A stretch of DNA of 64,000 nucleotides from Avena insularis (lineage: Eukaryota; Streptophyta; Magnoliopsida; Poales; Poaceae). The notes under the pieces are model-generated. The model worked only from the letters and a program-made list of their open reading frames with translations. It was not told the origin of the DNA and ran no database searches. Shown here in pieces: positions 24,063 through 37,073 of the stretch. The DNA lies in contig CM042684.1 in the NCBI GenBank assembly GCA_023614405.1, forward strand, positions 467,551,650 through 467,615,649, written 5' to 3'. The position numbers and the translations under genes are program-made. Within the stretch, counting starts at the first letter, position 1; each line of letters opens with the position of its first letter.

Positions 24063-24486
24063 GCCTTTTAGGGAGCTTTGGGCCCCAAGTGGAGATGTTC
24101 TTATATTATTTTTAATGGTTGTCGTTCAAACAACTTTTTCAGCAAATTGGTCGGAAGCTTCAGACATGTTTGGATTGGAGGATTGCCAATGAGAAAAGCT
24201 AAGGAAATCAAAATATGAGAAACACACGTCATATCTAAATAAATCATCGATCTCTGATGAGACTTCTTTCTCACATCATCGATCCCCTCCTGCATCCTGC
24301 CGCCAGATTAGCCATGGCAAGGTAGCCTTTCTTCTTCAAGCCGATGGCTACAATCATCTCCAATACCTGCCCGATGGGGTTTTCTTGACCAATTCCTCTA
24401 CCTTATTTATCAATTTCTATGCGCGTACGGAGAGAGAAGTTCCTACTGTTCTAGTAAACTCTGATCAATGTACCACACTTAATCAT

Positions 24487-25435
24487 GTGCATAGTTTGGT
24501 TCCAAACTAGCTAAACCGTGACACCAAACCGCACCGCACCGTACAGGCGGTTTAGCTCGGTTTCCCCAGTTTGTAGATTCAACCCGCATATTGATAGAGA
24601 TTAGTTCGGTTGAGATGGTTCAAAACCGTGGAAACCGTTCAAACCAGTCGTAGTCACTCATATCCAATGCAAGTAATCATCCAGCGGCGAGAGAGGAGCC
24701 GGAAGGCATCTTGGAGGACGTGTGGTTGAGGGTGGAGACACAAGCTCGTTCCGGTAGGCACCAAGACGCGCAGAACGCGCGCGACTCACTACGGCAGTTC
24801 CATCTCGGCTCAGCGGCCCGACGTGTTTCCTTGGACGCCGGCGGCAGATTCCGTCGACGGGCTCGCGCTGGCGCTGCTGACGATGACCTGGAACGACTTC
24901 ACCGGCATCATGCTCACATGGCCGCCTCCTGCCTGCAACTGATCCATGGTCGTCGCCTCATGGATGGAAGAAGAGGCCTCGTGGATGGAAGAAGAGATCT
25001 ATCTGCTGTTCCAGCCAGCTCTGAAACGCCGTGATAGATATCGCATACTACCTAGAATCATCCTTTGCCGCTGCGCCGGCCATGGTTGGCCTTATCATGC
25101 CGATCGACATGGTGGTCACTGTCTTCGAGGCCCTAGAGTCCATGCAGGACAGTGGCGGCACCGTTGTCGTGTCAGACTTATTTTTCACGTCCGCTGGCGA
25201 CAGACGGAGGCGTGACTGCGCATTCCTTGGTTAATCTAATCCCTCACTCTCGCCATGCGTGGCGCTGTCGACTTTGCCCGACGTACATGTCCCTGGTTTC
25301 AAACCGTATAAACTGTGAAACCAATCCAAATCAAACCGCGAATATGGGCCGAAACCAACCCAACCCAGTTTAAACCAGATAATTTTTTAATGGGTTAACA
25401 AACCGGCCAAACCCGCTCAACCCGTGTATGCACAG
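24487..25435. other. AAACCG-rich element ends enclosing a possible gene fragment
   Basis: Both ends are rich in GGTTTNAACCG words (24500-24640 and 25275-25420), as in some grass hAT-type elements. The GC-rich middle (24700-25235) reads in one frame as VFPWTPAADSVDGLALALL and in another as PAMVGLIMPIDMVVTVFEAL. This might be a captured host fragment, but I recognise no family, no start codon stands out, and no target duplication was found. Confidence 0.3.
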
Positions 25436-25439
25436 GCTT

Positions 25440-28370
25440 AGCTGGGACCACACGGGGGTAGGTCATGTCCTATTTTGACGCAGCGTACCGCGGGTGTGCG
25501 CGGGGCCCGAGGTAAGACATCCTCACGTGGAGAGCCAAGCATAGTCTGTCCCAGATTTTGTGGATCCGCTGATGATTGTGACGGAGAATCCGCTCTAGTT
25601 TTCGTGCCTGGCGTGTAATATGAGAAAATGGATATTTCATGCTGATTTGAATAAAAAATTTCACCGTTTTCAACATGGTTTTCAGCATTAGCATTGTAAT
25701 TATTTCCATCAGCAGCAACCTACGGTGGGTTAGTGACATGAACAATTTGCATAGGTTCATCAATTTGCACATCCTCATTACAAGACTTGTTTGAAGGAGG
25801 AAGAAGTAAAATCTCTTGACGAAGTTGGGCACCGGCATTTGGATGTAAGGCAGCAAAAGAAAAAATGGTTTCATCAAACACTACATAGCGAGAAATATAG
25901 ATGCGGTCAGCAGATACATCTAAGCACTTGACACCTTTATGCATATGACTATAACCTAAAAAAACACACCATTTAGAGCGAAAAGCGATCTTGCGTTGAT
26001 TATAAGGGCAAAGATTGAGCCAGCAAGCACAACCAAAAATTCATAAAGAATCATAGTTTGTATTGATATCAAGAAGTTTCTCAACAGGAGTTGCAAGATT
26101 AAGAACCTTGGTAGGAAGCAAATTGATAAGAAATGTGGCAGTGAGAAAAGCTTCATCCCAATATTTCAATGGCGTGGAGGCATTGGCAAGCAAAGAAAGA
26201 CCAACTTTGACAATATGTCGGTGTTTACACTCAGCGGACCAGTTTTTTGATGTGCATGTGGAAAATAAACATGATGTGCAATGCCAACTTTTTGAAAGAA
26301 AGTGTTCAGTTGTTTGCATGGTAATTATTTTGATTTGCATTCAACGATCCAAGTAAATTTACTATAGTCATCAATAAAACTTACATAATATGAGTGTCAG
26401 CCAACAGAAATAGGAGATGGACCCCAAACATCAGAAAAACTTGTTCTAGAGGAACAGTGGATACACTAGTAGAGATGGGGTACGGTAATTGATGACCTTT
26501 GGCTTGTTGACAAGGATCACATACATAAGGATTTATTTCAGACTCGTAAGGGAGATTATTTTTCCTAAAAACTTGTTGAACAATAAACAATGAGGGGTGC
26601 CCTAGACGACGATGCCACGTAGACGAGGAAGGCTTGATTGTAATGAAGGCATGCTTGGAAGACTCCGTAGAGGTGGGCATTAGAGGATAGATACCATCAT
26701 GGCAAGGACCTCTAAAAATGATTTCCTCCGTGGTCTAATCCTTGATCAAAAATAAAAACGGGTGAAACTCAACAAAGGCATTATTATCTAGAGCAAGTTT
26801 CTATGTGGATAGAAGGTTTTTAGAAGCACTAGGAACATGTATAATATTAGGAAGATGAACATGACGTTGAGGAGTATGCAAGATTGAATTACCAATATGT
26901 GAAATTGACATACCATGACCATTAGCATTATGAACTTGATCACGTCCTTGATAATCAGCATGAGTATGAAGCTTTTGGTGTTGACCTGTAACATGATCTA
27001 TAGCACTAGTGTCCATGTACCAATTTGTATCTACACCATAAGGTCCTTTCTAGTCATTGTTGTAACCATCATTATGACCACGATCAGAGTAGCGCCACCA
27101 ACACTCATTGGTGGGATGGGCATAAATTGTGCATATGTGACATGTAGTGTCTTGCCGGGGGGGATGCCGTGCAACCACGACCACGGCCATGCCCCCTTGA
27201 TTTCCACCACGTCCCCCTTGAGGTCCATGACATTGTTGATCATTAGATTGACCACGATATTGATCACGGGGTTGACCATGTCGCTGGTATTGATCTCCTC
27301 CACTGCCACGTTGTTGGTATTGATTTCCATAGTCACGTTGTTGATACTGGTATCCTCCATTACCACGAGGATTGTTGGGATAGTTGGCGCGGCAACCACG
27401 AGAGGCAGCGTTGGTGGAGGATTGAAACGAGCCAGTGCCCTGTCCAGTTTCAGCCAACATACGTTGAGGCTGATCATAAGCGGTAAGCTGAGAGCACATA
27501 TATGTGAGAGTTGTATCCGGAAAAGCTTGACAGAGGCCACAAGAGGGGTATACTCGGCATGCAAACCATTGAGAATATAAGCCTTCAACTCATCATCATC
27601 AACCTTGCGCCCAATTGCTGCGAGTTCGGAGGCGAACCCTTGCATCTTGGTGATGAACTTGGCAGCGGTCATGTCAAGATTTTTTGTATTGGAGAGAGCA
27701 CCACGCAACATCGTGATGCGAGACTGTGACTGTGAGGTAAAAAAATGCCGCAATGACTGCCCACACCTAGACACAATGTTCCAAGCCAAGAATTTGAGCG
27801 AGGATGTCGGAGGATAGGGTTTTAATCAACCAGCTCAATAGTTGCTGATCGCGTGTGAGCCAGACACCATAGTCAGGGTTTAGTACCACGATCTTCTTCT
27901 CAGAATCTTCAGCCTCCACGGTTTTAGGTGGAGTGACATCGGATGCATCAAGAAGACCCATGACTTGCGCACACGAACAACGGCAAGGACTTGCATCTTC
28001 CAGAACAGAATTTTTCCCACGTGAGCTTCTCCGTAGGGGCGCCCCGAGGGTTGCCGCCATAGCCGCCATGTTTGATGAGGACGTGGCCATCGAGTTTGGG
28101 AGGGAGGTTTTGAGGCTCAACCGATCGTAACCAGAAGAGGTTTTCTCCTAGGAGTCATGCCGATCGTAACTTGCAGGAGGTTGTTGTGTCGTGGGGGTCT
28201 GCCGATCGTAACCAGCAGAAGTTTTGGTCTTGGTTTTCTATCACCGATTGTAGCCAGCTGCTAGGCTTTAGTTTTTCCTGGGAATCACCGATCGATGGAA
28301 GTCTCGGCGATCTGGGCTTTGGCTTTACGTATTGAGAGCTAGATGTCCGGAAGAGAGGGCTCAGGTACCA
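25440..28370 (-). pseudogene. Copia retrotransposon gag-protease-integrase, decayed
   Basis: Copia domains appear in order on the minus strand. Gag starts near 28120 and runs to about 27050, with a CCHC knuckle (CHICTIYAHPTNEC) at about 27115-27160. The protease area is about 26790-27016 (DTSAIDHVTGQ, where Copia has DSGA/DTGA). The pre-integrase zinc region is at 26380-26680 (WHRRLGHPS and CDPCQQAKGHQLPY). The integrase core is at about 25955-26340 (STPLKYWDEAFLTATFLIN) and the linker at 25720-25944 (VFDETIFSF). Many frameshifts and stops separate these blocks, and it ends before RT. A tRNA-Met-type primer site (TGGTACCTGAGCC) lies at about 28358-28373. No LTR pair was found, so both ends are probably truncated. 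Confidence 0.85.
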
Positions 28371-28423
28371 TATAGAGTTTAGCGGAAACCGATTGCCCCT
28401 CAAAGGCACCTAGAAATTCCTAA

Positions 28424-29228
28424 CTTATCGAACCGGTACGTATGTACGTGTGCAGCCGCTAGATGGCGGCGACTAGCTAAACACATCTAGGGTTTCTTCC
28501 CCTCGTCGGTGATACCGTCGGTCCTCTCTGCCTCTGGTAGTCTTAGGGTCTTAGAAGTGTTGCGAACCACGGCCTCTTGCAGGTGGGAGGTTTTCGTTTT
28601 TGTTTAGCCTTTTTTCATGTCTTTTTGGGGATGTTGAGGTAGGGGTTGCGTCCTGAAGTCAGAATAAGGTCCTCCCCACCCTATCCTCGCTCCGGTGGTG
28701 CATCTAGCATTGGCGGAGGGCACGTGGAGTCATGTGTCCGACGAATCTGTTGGGATCCGATCGTTTTCTGTATTCGTCGGAATGGTTTGAGGTGAGTCTG
28801 TTCTGATCTACAGTTGTCATCTTCGACGATGGTTGCTGCTCTGGTGCGTTGGTCATATGGGTCTTAGCACGACGATTTCCCGTCAGTCTATTACAACAAA
28901 CTCGATTACAACAAGCTTTTCCGTGATAGAATGGCGAGGACGACGGCGCGCCTTCAGCTCGTGCTAGTGTTTGTAGTCATCACTAGATGGTCCAGTGACC
29001 TATTTATAATTTCTATTAATTTTTATGACTCTTTATATATTATAATTGAGGATTATTAATAGATTGGTAGAATTTGGCAAAGAACAACATCAGTTACGTG
29101 AATATATAATTAGAAAAAAAACCAACATAGTTGAGTACAAAACGGAACACAAGACCGTGTTGGTCATGTATACTATATGCCTAACAAATCTTACTAAGGG
29201 CGGTCCCAATATTCCACCGTGGAGCGTA
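28424..29228. other. Intergenic stretch without recognisable gene
   Basis: A moderately GC-rich part up to about 28990 resembles untranslated retroelement sequence but has no domain or terminal repeat that I can identify. It then becomes AT-rich up to the Stowaway element. Confidence 0.35.
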
Positions 29229-29484
29229 CTCCCTTCGTCCATAAATAAGTATACTTCTAGTGTTATACTAAGTTAAATTTTACAAAGTTGACTAACTTTT
29301 TAGAAAAATATGGTAATATTTATAAAATTAAATTAGTACCATTAGATTTGTTTTCAAATTTAGTTTCATAATGTATCAATTTAATGTAATATATGTTGCA
29401 ATATTTACCTATAAAGTTGGTTAGACGTGATTAAGTTTGACTTAGACAAAAGCTAGAAGAACCTTTATTTGCGGACGGAGAGAG
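29229..29484. mobile_element. Stowaway (Tc1/Mariner) MITE, 256 bp
   Basis: It starts CTCCCTTCGTCCATAAATAAG and ends TTGCGGACGGAGAGAG, with TA on both sides (29227-29228, 29485-29486). The interior is AT-rich and non-coding. Confidence 0.88.
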
Positions 29485-29570
29485 TATCTAAATTGTCCAA
29501 CTCAAGCATTTTGCCTAGGTGGAGCTATAATTAGATGAAAGAGAAGTGTATCGTCTCTGAGGCAGCAATT

Positions 29571-29922
29571 CGGCTCCCATGTGCAAATGCATCAATTGTG
29601 AGAAAATATTTTTCGAAATTTTGAAAAATTCAAAAACAAAATTTTATATATACATTCGAACATTTTATGTTGGTTCACAAGTTTTCGGGATGAAAGAATC
29701 TTTTATGCGTTGTGTCTAAACAAGACAAAAAATATCACGTGAATAGTCGTATTCCTGTAACATATTTTGTCTTTTTTATACACGACAATAAAATGTTCTT
29801 TCATCCCGAAAACTTACGAACCAACATAAAATGTTTGAATGTATATACGGAATTTTTTCTCGAATTTTTTGACATTTCGACAAATATTTTCTCATAATGG
29901 GTACATTTGCACCTGCGAGCCG
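29571..29922. mobile_element. Fold-back MITE with long inverted arms (352 bp)
   Basis: The left arm CGGCTCCCATGTGCAAATGC is matched inverted by GTACATTTGCACCTGCGAGCCG at the right. Pairing extends about 140 bp inward, including TTTTATGTTGGTTC and its complement. Almost the whole element would fold into one hairpin. A clear target duplication was not found. The ORF at 29712-29897 lies in an arm and is not a gene. Confidence 0.8.
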
Positions 29923-29993
29923 AAGGGAATATCCGGTATCATCTCTTACTATATTTGAGATACAACTCTTGCCACCACATCCGACACGTAGTA

Positions 29994-30117
29994 CTCTCTC
30001 CGTCCCAAAATAAATGACTTGGGTTTGTCTAGATTCAGATGTATCTATACACTAAAATACGTCTTGGTGCATGCAAATCTAGACAAATCGAAGTCACTTA
30101 TTTTAGGACGGAGGGAG
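29994..30117. mobile_element. Stowaway (Tc1/Mariner) MITE, 124 bp
   Basis: It starts CTCTCTCCGTCCCAAAATAA and ends TTATTTTAGGACGGAGGGAG. The left flank is TA; the right flank is CA, read as a mutated TA. The arms pair over most of their length. Confidence 0.88.
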
Positions 30118-30370
30118 CACGTGATTCTAAAGCTTCACCGGTAGCTACTGTTTAATTAATACCGGTATTAACGAGTCGTTCACCGGTATTAATCAAAGTA
30201 TGTGGCCATTATTTAATTTGTTAATTTTCCCTACAACTACTACAAGTTTTGATTAATTTGTTAATATGCCCTACAACTGCTACAAATTTTGAGAGAACAT
30301 ATATGATGGACCAAGCTTGAGTGACTTCGTGCTTCCAAGTCTTCCCGTGACTTGGTCCCAACATTCATCG

Positions 30371-30720
30371 ATCATCCAACGTTGATTCAACGTACCAGAT
30401 TGTTTTAGATTTTGAACAAAAAACTAAAACTATTTAAAAAATTTTGAAAAAATTAAAGAGTAAATGTCTTGTTTTGAAACATGTGAATGTTTCGTCCTAT
30501 TTAGATAAATAGTTTGTGATTAAATATCTTTTTACGTTTTTGAGCACAAGTTTAATCTAAATATCTAGTTAATCACAAACCTTTGAACCAAATGGAACGA
30601 AACTTCACCAGAATATAAATTGAAACATGCATGATTTACGAGAATTCTTTCAAATTTTTCCGAGTACTTTTAATTATTTAGTTCAAAATCTGAATCAATC
30701 CGATATGTTGGATCTGAGAT
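30371..30720. mobile_element. Fold-back MITE (about 350 bp)
   Basis: The left part (ATCATCCAACGTTGATTCAA, then CAGATTGTTTTAGATTTTGAAC) recurs inverted at the right (GTTCAAAATCTGAATCAATCCG, then TATGTTGGATCTGAGAT). Pairing continues inward through TTTGTGATTAAATAT. The exact ends are uncertain by several bases and the superfamily is not assigned. Confidence 0.7.
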
Positions 30721-30980
30721 AGAAAGTCAGGGGATATTTGAAAGCACCGAGTCATCGAAGCTCCATGGTGTTGTCTGAACCTGCAACATACCATTCAGAT
30801 CTCACTGGTGACCAGACGTTGTAAGTTGCCACTTGCCAGTCATTCACTTGCTTCCCTGAGCATCTCCAAGAGCATTGCTATATCTAGCACATATTGCTAT
30901 TTTAGCAATTGAGGCAAAAAAAAAAGTCACTCCAGCAGCATACCTATAAGTGGCTCCTACCAAAAAAATTAGACAGCTGA

Positions 30981-31291
30981 GACTAGCCCCAACGGGAGTA
31001 TCATAGGTAGTATCATGCATGCCATGTTGACAAAATTCTGATGTGGCATACTAATTAATGATGAAAGGGATTGTGTTGGTATCATAGGTAGATACGGTAT
31101 TATAGCACGTAAAACTAGAAAAACTAGTCCCAAATAAATCTTGTACACAATTTTGCATTGAGATTCTACAAAGCAATAAATACACTAAGACTATGATACT
31201 ACTTACATGATATTATGTATTGTGAAGATGGTATCATATACTAGTATCATATGCATGATACTATTATATGATACTCCCGTTGTGACTAGTC
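30981..31291. mobile_element. Tourist-like MITE (311 bp)
   Basis: The inverted ends are GACTAGCCCCAACGGGAGTATC at the left and the complement of GATACTCCCGTTGTGACTAGTC at the right. The flanks are TGA on both sides (30978-30980, 31292-31294), a 3-bp target duplication. The AT-rich interior contains repeated GGTATCATA words. Confidence 0.82.
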
Positions 31292-32214
31292 TGAGTAAAA
31301 CTACCCTCTCGATCGGCAAATACTACATACAAAGTCTGGAGCCAACCTGTAAAAACCAAAACCAACGCGGGACGAGCTCGCACACGGATATTTTACCGGT
31401 GCAGGTCGCCGGCCACTGTCCCACCGTCTCGCCTCGCCACCCTTCGCCCTTTGCCACTTCCCCCACGTTCGTCGAGCTTCACTACGGCCCAGCCCGTCTT
31501 TTTTCCGCCGCCATGACGCCCGCAGGCACCGAATCGAGCTCCGCCCGCCCTGTAGACGCGCCGGCGATTTGGTCCGGTGTGGGAGACTGTCGGCGCGGCC
31601 CCCAGGTGCTCCCGCATCACCGCGGAGTCTCGGCTGCGTCCCCAGCATCTTCCCGCGATGCGACGAGCTAGGCATCGCCGCCCCTCACCTCCGCCGACAA
31701 GGGCTGTCGGCGTCCGATCCGTAGGTCCAGCGGGGCCGGTCGCCGCCTCCCGCAGCATAGTGGACTGGATGCGTGTTGTGTGGCCTGCGTGGCATGCACG
31801 TGCTGGGAGGAAGAAGAGAGAGTAGAAAAGGAGAGCACAGGAGGGGGGAAAACTAGCCCCACATGTCATTGTCTACACAAAACAAATTTATCAATCCACT
31901 GAGAGCATCTCCACTCGTAACCCCATATGGGCTCCGTCGTGGCCTGTTTTCTGCCCGTATTGGGGGGCGCCGGCGCGATGTTGCCAAATGGGGGGCACCG
32001 GCTCCCAGCTGCGCCCCCCATAACAAAATTTAAATTTTTTCAATTTAGGAAAAATTTAGAGAAACAGTCCAAAGTTCAACGAATAGTTTAAACTTAACAA
32101 AAATTTACAAAAAAACCAAAAAACGCTATCTAATGGCGGCCATGGCCGATCCCGAGCCGGCGGTACATCGCCGCGGCGTAGTCGAACATGGCGTCCTCGT
32201 CGTTGCTGGGCTGC

Positions 32215-33609
32215 TGATGTCTACGCACTTCTATTCTTGTAGACAGTTGTTGGGCCTCCAAGTGCAGAGGTTTGTAGAACAGCAGCAAGTTTTTCCCTTA
32301 AGTAGATCACCCAAGGTTTATCGAACTCAGGGAGGAAGTGGTCAAAGGTATTCCCTCTCAAGCAACCCTGCAATCAAGATACAAGAAGTCTCTTGTGTCC
32401 CCAACACACCCAATACACTTATCGGGTGTATAGGTGCACTAGTTCGACGAAGAGATAGTGAAATACAAGTGGTATGGATAATTATAAGTGGTAACGGTGA
32501 TAGAAAATAGCTTGGTGGCGTGGAACAAACTAAAGGCAAACTAAAATAAAGATGGAAGCAAGCAAACATGTAATAGATCTAATTGAAAAATGGTGTATCA
32601 ATGCTTAGAAATAAGGCCTAGGGATCATACTTTCACTAGTGAACACTCTCATATAAATACCTTATCTTTATGATACTACTCTTAACTACTTTCCGGTTGG
32701 ACACTCTAATCTATGGTAGGGCTATTACAGCACACCTCAAAGTAAGCTTTTCCCATCTAAAAAACCCCACACTGTCACCTTGAGCACTAGATGAGTCCAA
32801 CAAACACCACAATTTCATAAAGATATCCAACTCCAAATATAACTCATAACAAGTATTTGTAATCTCTAGCCTAAGCACGCTGTCACTTTCACACACATGG
32901 GGAGAGCAGAGATCTATTAAAGCACTTGAGTAGCAAGGTAGATCTATAGATTACAAGCTCATGTTCTCAATAAGATCATGCATAGAGAGAGAGATGAACA
33001 CATAGCTACCGGTAGAACCCTTAGCCTCGAGAGAGAACTACTCCCTCCTTATCATGGGAATCAGCAATGGTGATGGAGATGGCGGTGGAGATCGATGGAG
33101 ATGGCTCAGGCACTTCCCGTCGTGAGTGCCGAACAGAGACTTCTGTCCCCCGAATCTCCCCTTCGGTGGCGGCGGCGCTGCGGAACTTTTCGTGGATTTC
33201 TGATTGACGATTTAGGGTTTACGCATCGAGAGGCTTCTTATAGGCCAGAGGGCAAGGTCGGTGGGCGGCCAGGGGGCCCACACCATGCCCTAGCGCGGCC
33301 TAGGTGGACCCGCGCCTAGGGGTGGTGTGGCCACCCTGTGGCCCCCCTCCGGCTCTCTTTCTGGCTCCCTAAGTCTTCTAGGAAAATAGTAACTTTGGCT
33401 TTTGTCCCGTCCAATTTCGAGAATATTCATTTTCTGACTTCCTGGAACCAAAAACAGCAGAAAACAGGCAACTGGCACTGTGGCATCTTGTTAATAGGTT
33501 AGTCCAAGAAATCATATGTAAAGTACTCCAAAGTGTGGACAAAACATAAGAAAGTAGATAAAACCAAGCATGGAACATCAGAAATTATAGATACATTTGC
33601 AATGTATCA
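32215..33609 (-). repeat. 3' LTR of the gag-only Gypsy element
   Basis: On the plus strand it begins TGATGTCTACGCACTTC and ends ATTTGCAATGTATCA. It aligns along its whole length with 39077-40493, with scattered substitutions and a few small indels. One indel is a short stretch including GATGTGCAC, present at about 39731 and absent here. Confidence 0.92.
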
Positions 33610-33625
33610 ACATCCCCAAGCTTAA
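33610..33625 (-). other. Polypurine tract of the gag-only Gypsy element
   Basis: Read on the minus strand, AAGCTTGGGGATG directly precedes the left (3') LTR, in the normal place for the plus-strand primer. Confidence 0.6.
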
Positions 33626-36506
33626 CTCCTGCTCGTTCTCGAGTAGGTAAGTGATGAAAAGAAACAATAATTTTTGAGGTGACATGCACCATCAAATACT
33701 TGATCGAAGTATTTGTAAAACTTTCAAAGCTGGGATCATAGTACTTCAATCATAACATGAAAGACAAGGTTCTAGCAATAAGACAAAAAAACTATGATGC
33801 AACATGAAAAGGCACAAACAAAAGATTCATGAATAACAATGCTTTGCAAGACGTTTGTTTGTTTCACATAAAGAAAACATAGCATAATAGTATTCAGCTT
33901 GTCCCTCAATAGAGTAGCAAATATAAATGCATAGGACACCTTCCAAGTTCATAAGAGTGACTAGATACAATAGTTTAAAACAAGCAATAACAAGTTTTGC
34001 ATCAATCAACTAGTCTTGGGACAATGCACATAGAACTAAGAATGACCACTATGCTCTCAAAGTAGGTGCATAAACGTAGAAGGTGGAGACTCAATATAAT
34101 GGTGGAAGAAAGGCCTTCATAGAAGGAAGCAGAGATTCAAGTTTCATAAAGAGCTTCCAAAAATTATGGTACTTATAACTTTTAGCTCTCATTGCCCCTA
34201 TCATAAGCATCTTGAAGTGATTAAGGTTAAAGTGAACAAACTATGGTGTACATGCTTGACGAAGTATAAGTCAGAAATCTCATGTCCCTTGTATACGAGG
34301 GTCGCTCCTCATGCTACTCAAGTTTAGTCACCGGTAAGTTCTTGTCATTGTAAGTACATGTGTATCATAGAGAACCGCCAACGGGGTACCCCTTGCCCGA
34401 TGATACGGAAGAATCCCCATATCAAAATGACAAGGCAAGCAGACAACGAGCATCTCAGCATTCTTCTTATTTACCATGGGAATATGGTGTTTTTTTCTCT
34501 CTTTCCTCTTTTCATAGTATCTCTTTTTTTCCTTTTCTCTTTTTTCTCAATATAGGACTCTTTTTTTATAAGAAGAATGCTTCATAGACAACTCATTATG
34601 GTTACGCTGCAGGTTTCCACCATGTCAGCATGGATTAGACCAATGACCCGAGCGTTTCTCTAACACATATACATAACTCCATGGACTTACAAGCTCCCCT
34701 TTCATTTTACACCGACGACATCCATATACAAAAGAGCATGACATCAACTAGGTACAAGTACCAAGTGCAATGTTGAAAGTGTTCCCCATGAAAGCATGGT
34801 TCTGCTAATTCCCAACAAATAAGTGCAAGCATATACAACATAGAAGACACAATGATTCAAGTTTATTAAGGGCAAGTAAAGTAAAGTGTGCCATCAAGTT
34901 CGTGAGAGCTTTAATCACTAGTTTTCTCATAACAAGTGGAAGGTAAACAAAAGCATGAATATACTTGGAATAGCATAAGCTAGTAGGTAGGTATGGTGGA
35001 CTCTTTGGCATAACTTGGTTTAGGGAGTTGGATGCATGAGTGGAACTCATACTTTGTTGTGGAGGCTAGCAAAAGACTGGGAGCGACAAACTAAGAGAGC
35101 AATAATGGCCATAATCATGCAGAGCGACAAAACATCATTGATCAAAGCATAAAGTGATACTACAAGTTGAAAACTAAAGGATCATAAAGGCTATGGTGAC
35201 TTTGGATAGTCATAACATGGTGTGAGCATGCGCCAAGTCAACCCAAATAAAGCATTTAAGGAGAATACCACTATACTATGCTTTAATATGCTAAAACAAC
35301 GCATGATTCATCCAAGGCACATTAAGCAATCTCAATTGTTTATAACAAGTCATGCTACAACAAAGAATACTAAGCATAAAGCCAAAACAATATCAAGCAT
35401 GGCATGACAAAGCATAGGCCACAGTCAAAAACAAGCTCTTTTACCACATAAGTATGAACTTTCCTACTCTTTTCTAAACCAAACCAAACTATTTGCAAAC
35501 CAATGTATGAAAGAGGGGGTCCAACCAAATTATTCAGAAAACTAAGCAAACCAAGAAAACTAAAAACCAAAAACGAAAACGAAAAAGAAGACGCTCCAAG
35601 AACAACACAACTGTGCATGAAACAATAAAAATGAAGCATTTGGAAGAAACCTGTGATTTTTATTGATGAAGAAGGGGATGCCTTGGGCATCCCCAAGCTT
35701 TGGTGCTTGTACTTCTTGGATATTCCTTGGGGTGACACGCGTGGCATACCCAATCTTTAGCTTTAGTCCATCCTTCATCTCATTACTCATTCCTTCCATA
35801 CACCTGAAATTTTTCCTTCATACAAAACTTCACACAATCTTTATTAGCAACATTAGTGCACTTAAGATAAATAAGTATTAAGGTTCTGTTCTAACACCAA
35901 ATAAACTTCCATTAGAACACTAGCTACTGTAGCACTTCCTTCAAAAAGCTCAATTCTCCAAAGGAACTCAAAAAGGAAACCACAAGAAGCAAATGCAGAA
36001 AATGGCAGAAATCTGTCAAAACAGACCAGCATGTAAAGACGAATTTTTTCGAAGACCTTCTGTTGCTCAAATAAAAAAGTGTTGAACTAACTACAGTTAG
36101 ATAACAACATGGGGAAGAAGCACAAAACATTACAGCTCAATCCGACATACAGATCTCTCTCACGAATGTTTACGGTGAAGCATAAAAATCTGTTTCGGGA
36201 CAACAACTTTCCCAATCATTACTTCACTCTCATTAGAGGTTACTCTTGGCACAAAAAGCAAATAAAAAGGATAAGGAGAGGTTATTACTGAAGTAATAAC
36301 TTCCAAGACTCATCTAAAACTTTTGTGCTATCTCCCAATAAGTTCTTTTCTTCAACTCCTTTAAGTTAGGCATGATAGTTTGAGAAGATGCTCACATAAA
36401 AATATGAATTGAAGTAAAAGAGAGCATCAAGAAGCAAATCCAAAACACATTTAAGTCTAACCCACTTCCTATGCTTAGGAATCTTGTAAATAAACAAGTC
36501 ATGAAA
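33626..36506 (-). other. Non-coding interior of the gag-only Gypsy element
   Basis: This stretch of about 2.9 kb lies between ORF2 and the polypurine tract. It is AT-rich with short ORFs only, and I found none of the catalytic motifs of protease, RT or integrase on either strand. Confidence 0.6.
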
Positions 36507-37073
36507 TCACAAAGCAACAAGCATAGGAAAGCAAAACAAGTGCAACTTCAAAATTTTCAACATAAAGAGGGGAAACTTAATATTATTGAGATGCATAGAA
36601 CCATGTTTCCCTCTCTCATAATAACTTTCAGTAGCAACATGAATAAAATTAACAATATAACTATCACATAAAACATTCTTATCATGGGCCACATGCATAA
36701 AATAATTAATACTCCCCACATAAACATAGTCATTCTTGTTAATTATAGTGGGAGCAAATTCAACAAAATAGCTATCATTATTATTTTCATCACCATAATA
36801 ATCAAATATAGGAGGCATATTATAATCATAATTAATTTCCTCCTCAATAGTAGGTGGACTGAAAATATCATATTCATCATTGCAATCATCATAAATTGGA
36901 GGTATAGTATCTTCATAAGCAATAGAATAGTTATCTTCCAAAGTGTGTTCATTTGTAAACATATCATCATTGGAAGGATCATGGATAGCACTAATAGTAT
37001 AGCAATTATTAATATCATCATTTTCAGAATTGGTACCAAAGAGATTTTCAATATCAAAAGAAGTGTGCTTTTA
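36507..37073 (-). CDS. Second ORF of the gag-only Gypsy element, unknown acidic protein
   Basis: It is in the same frame as gag and begins right after gag's double stop (TGA, TAA at 37071-37076). The open frame has its first ATG at 36962 (MFTNEHTLEDNYS); upstream codons back to 37070 are also open (TSFDIENLFGTNSEND). It is strongly acidic and Tyr/Asp/Asn-rich (PPIYDDCNDEYDIFSPP, DYYGDENNNDSYF), with a hydrophobic C-terminus. It matches no domain that I know. It may be a separate product, a former extension of gag, or non-functional. Confidence 0.45.

Larger units (their letters stand above)
21676..24100. mobile_element. Harbinger-like TIR element with TTA target duplications
   Basis: The left end GAGCATGTTCACTCG and right end CAAGTGGAGATGTTC are inverted copies. 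Both flanks are TTA (21673-21675, 24101-24103), the target preference of PIF/Harbinger elements. It has no DDE transposase. It carries an ORF (21884-23022, minus) also found in the element at 31903-41998, and it contains a Mutator-type MITE at 23517-24062. Confidence 0.75.

Noticed and set aside
24711..25235. Complete host gene between AAACCG-rich ends
   Set aside because: No continuous frame, start context or recognisable domain was found; listed only as a possible fragment.
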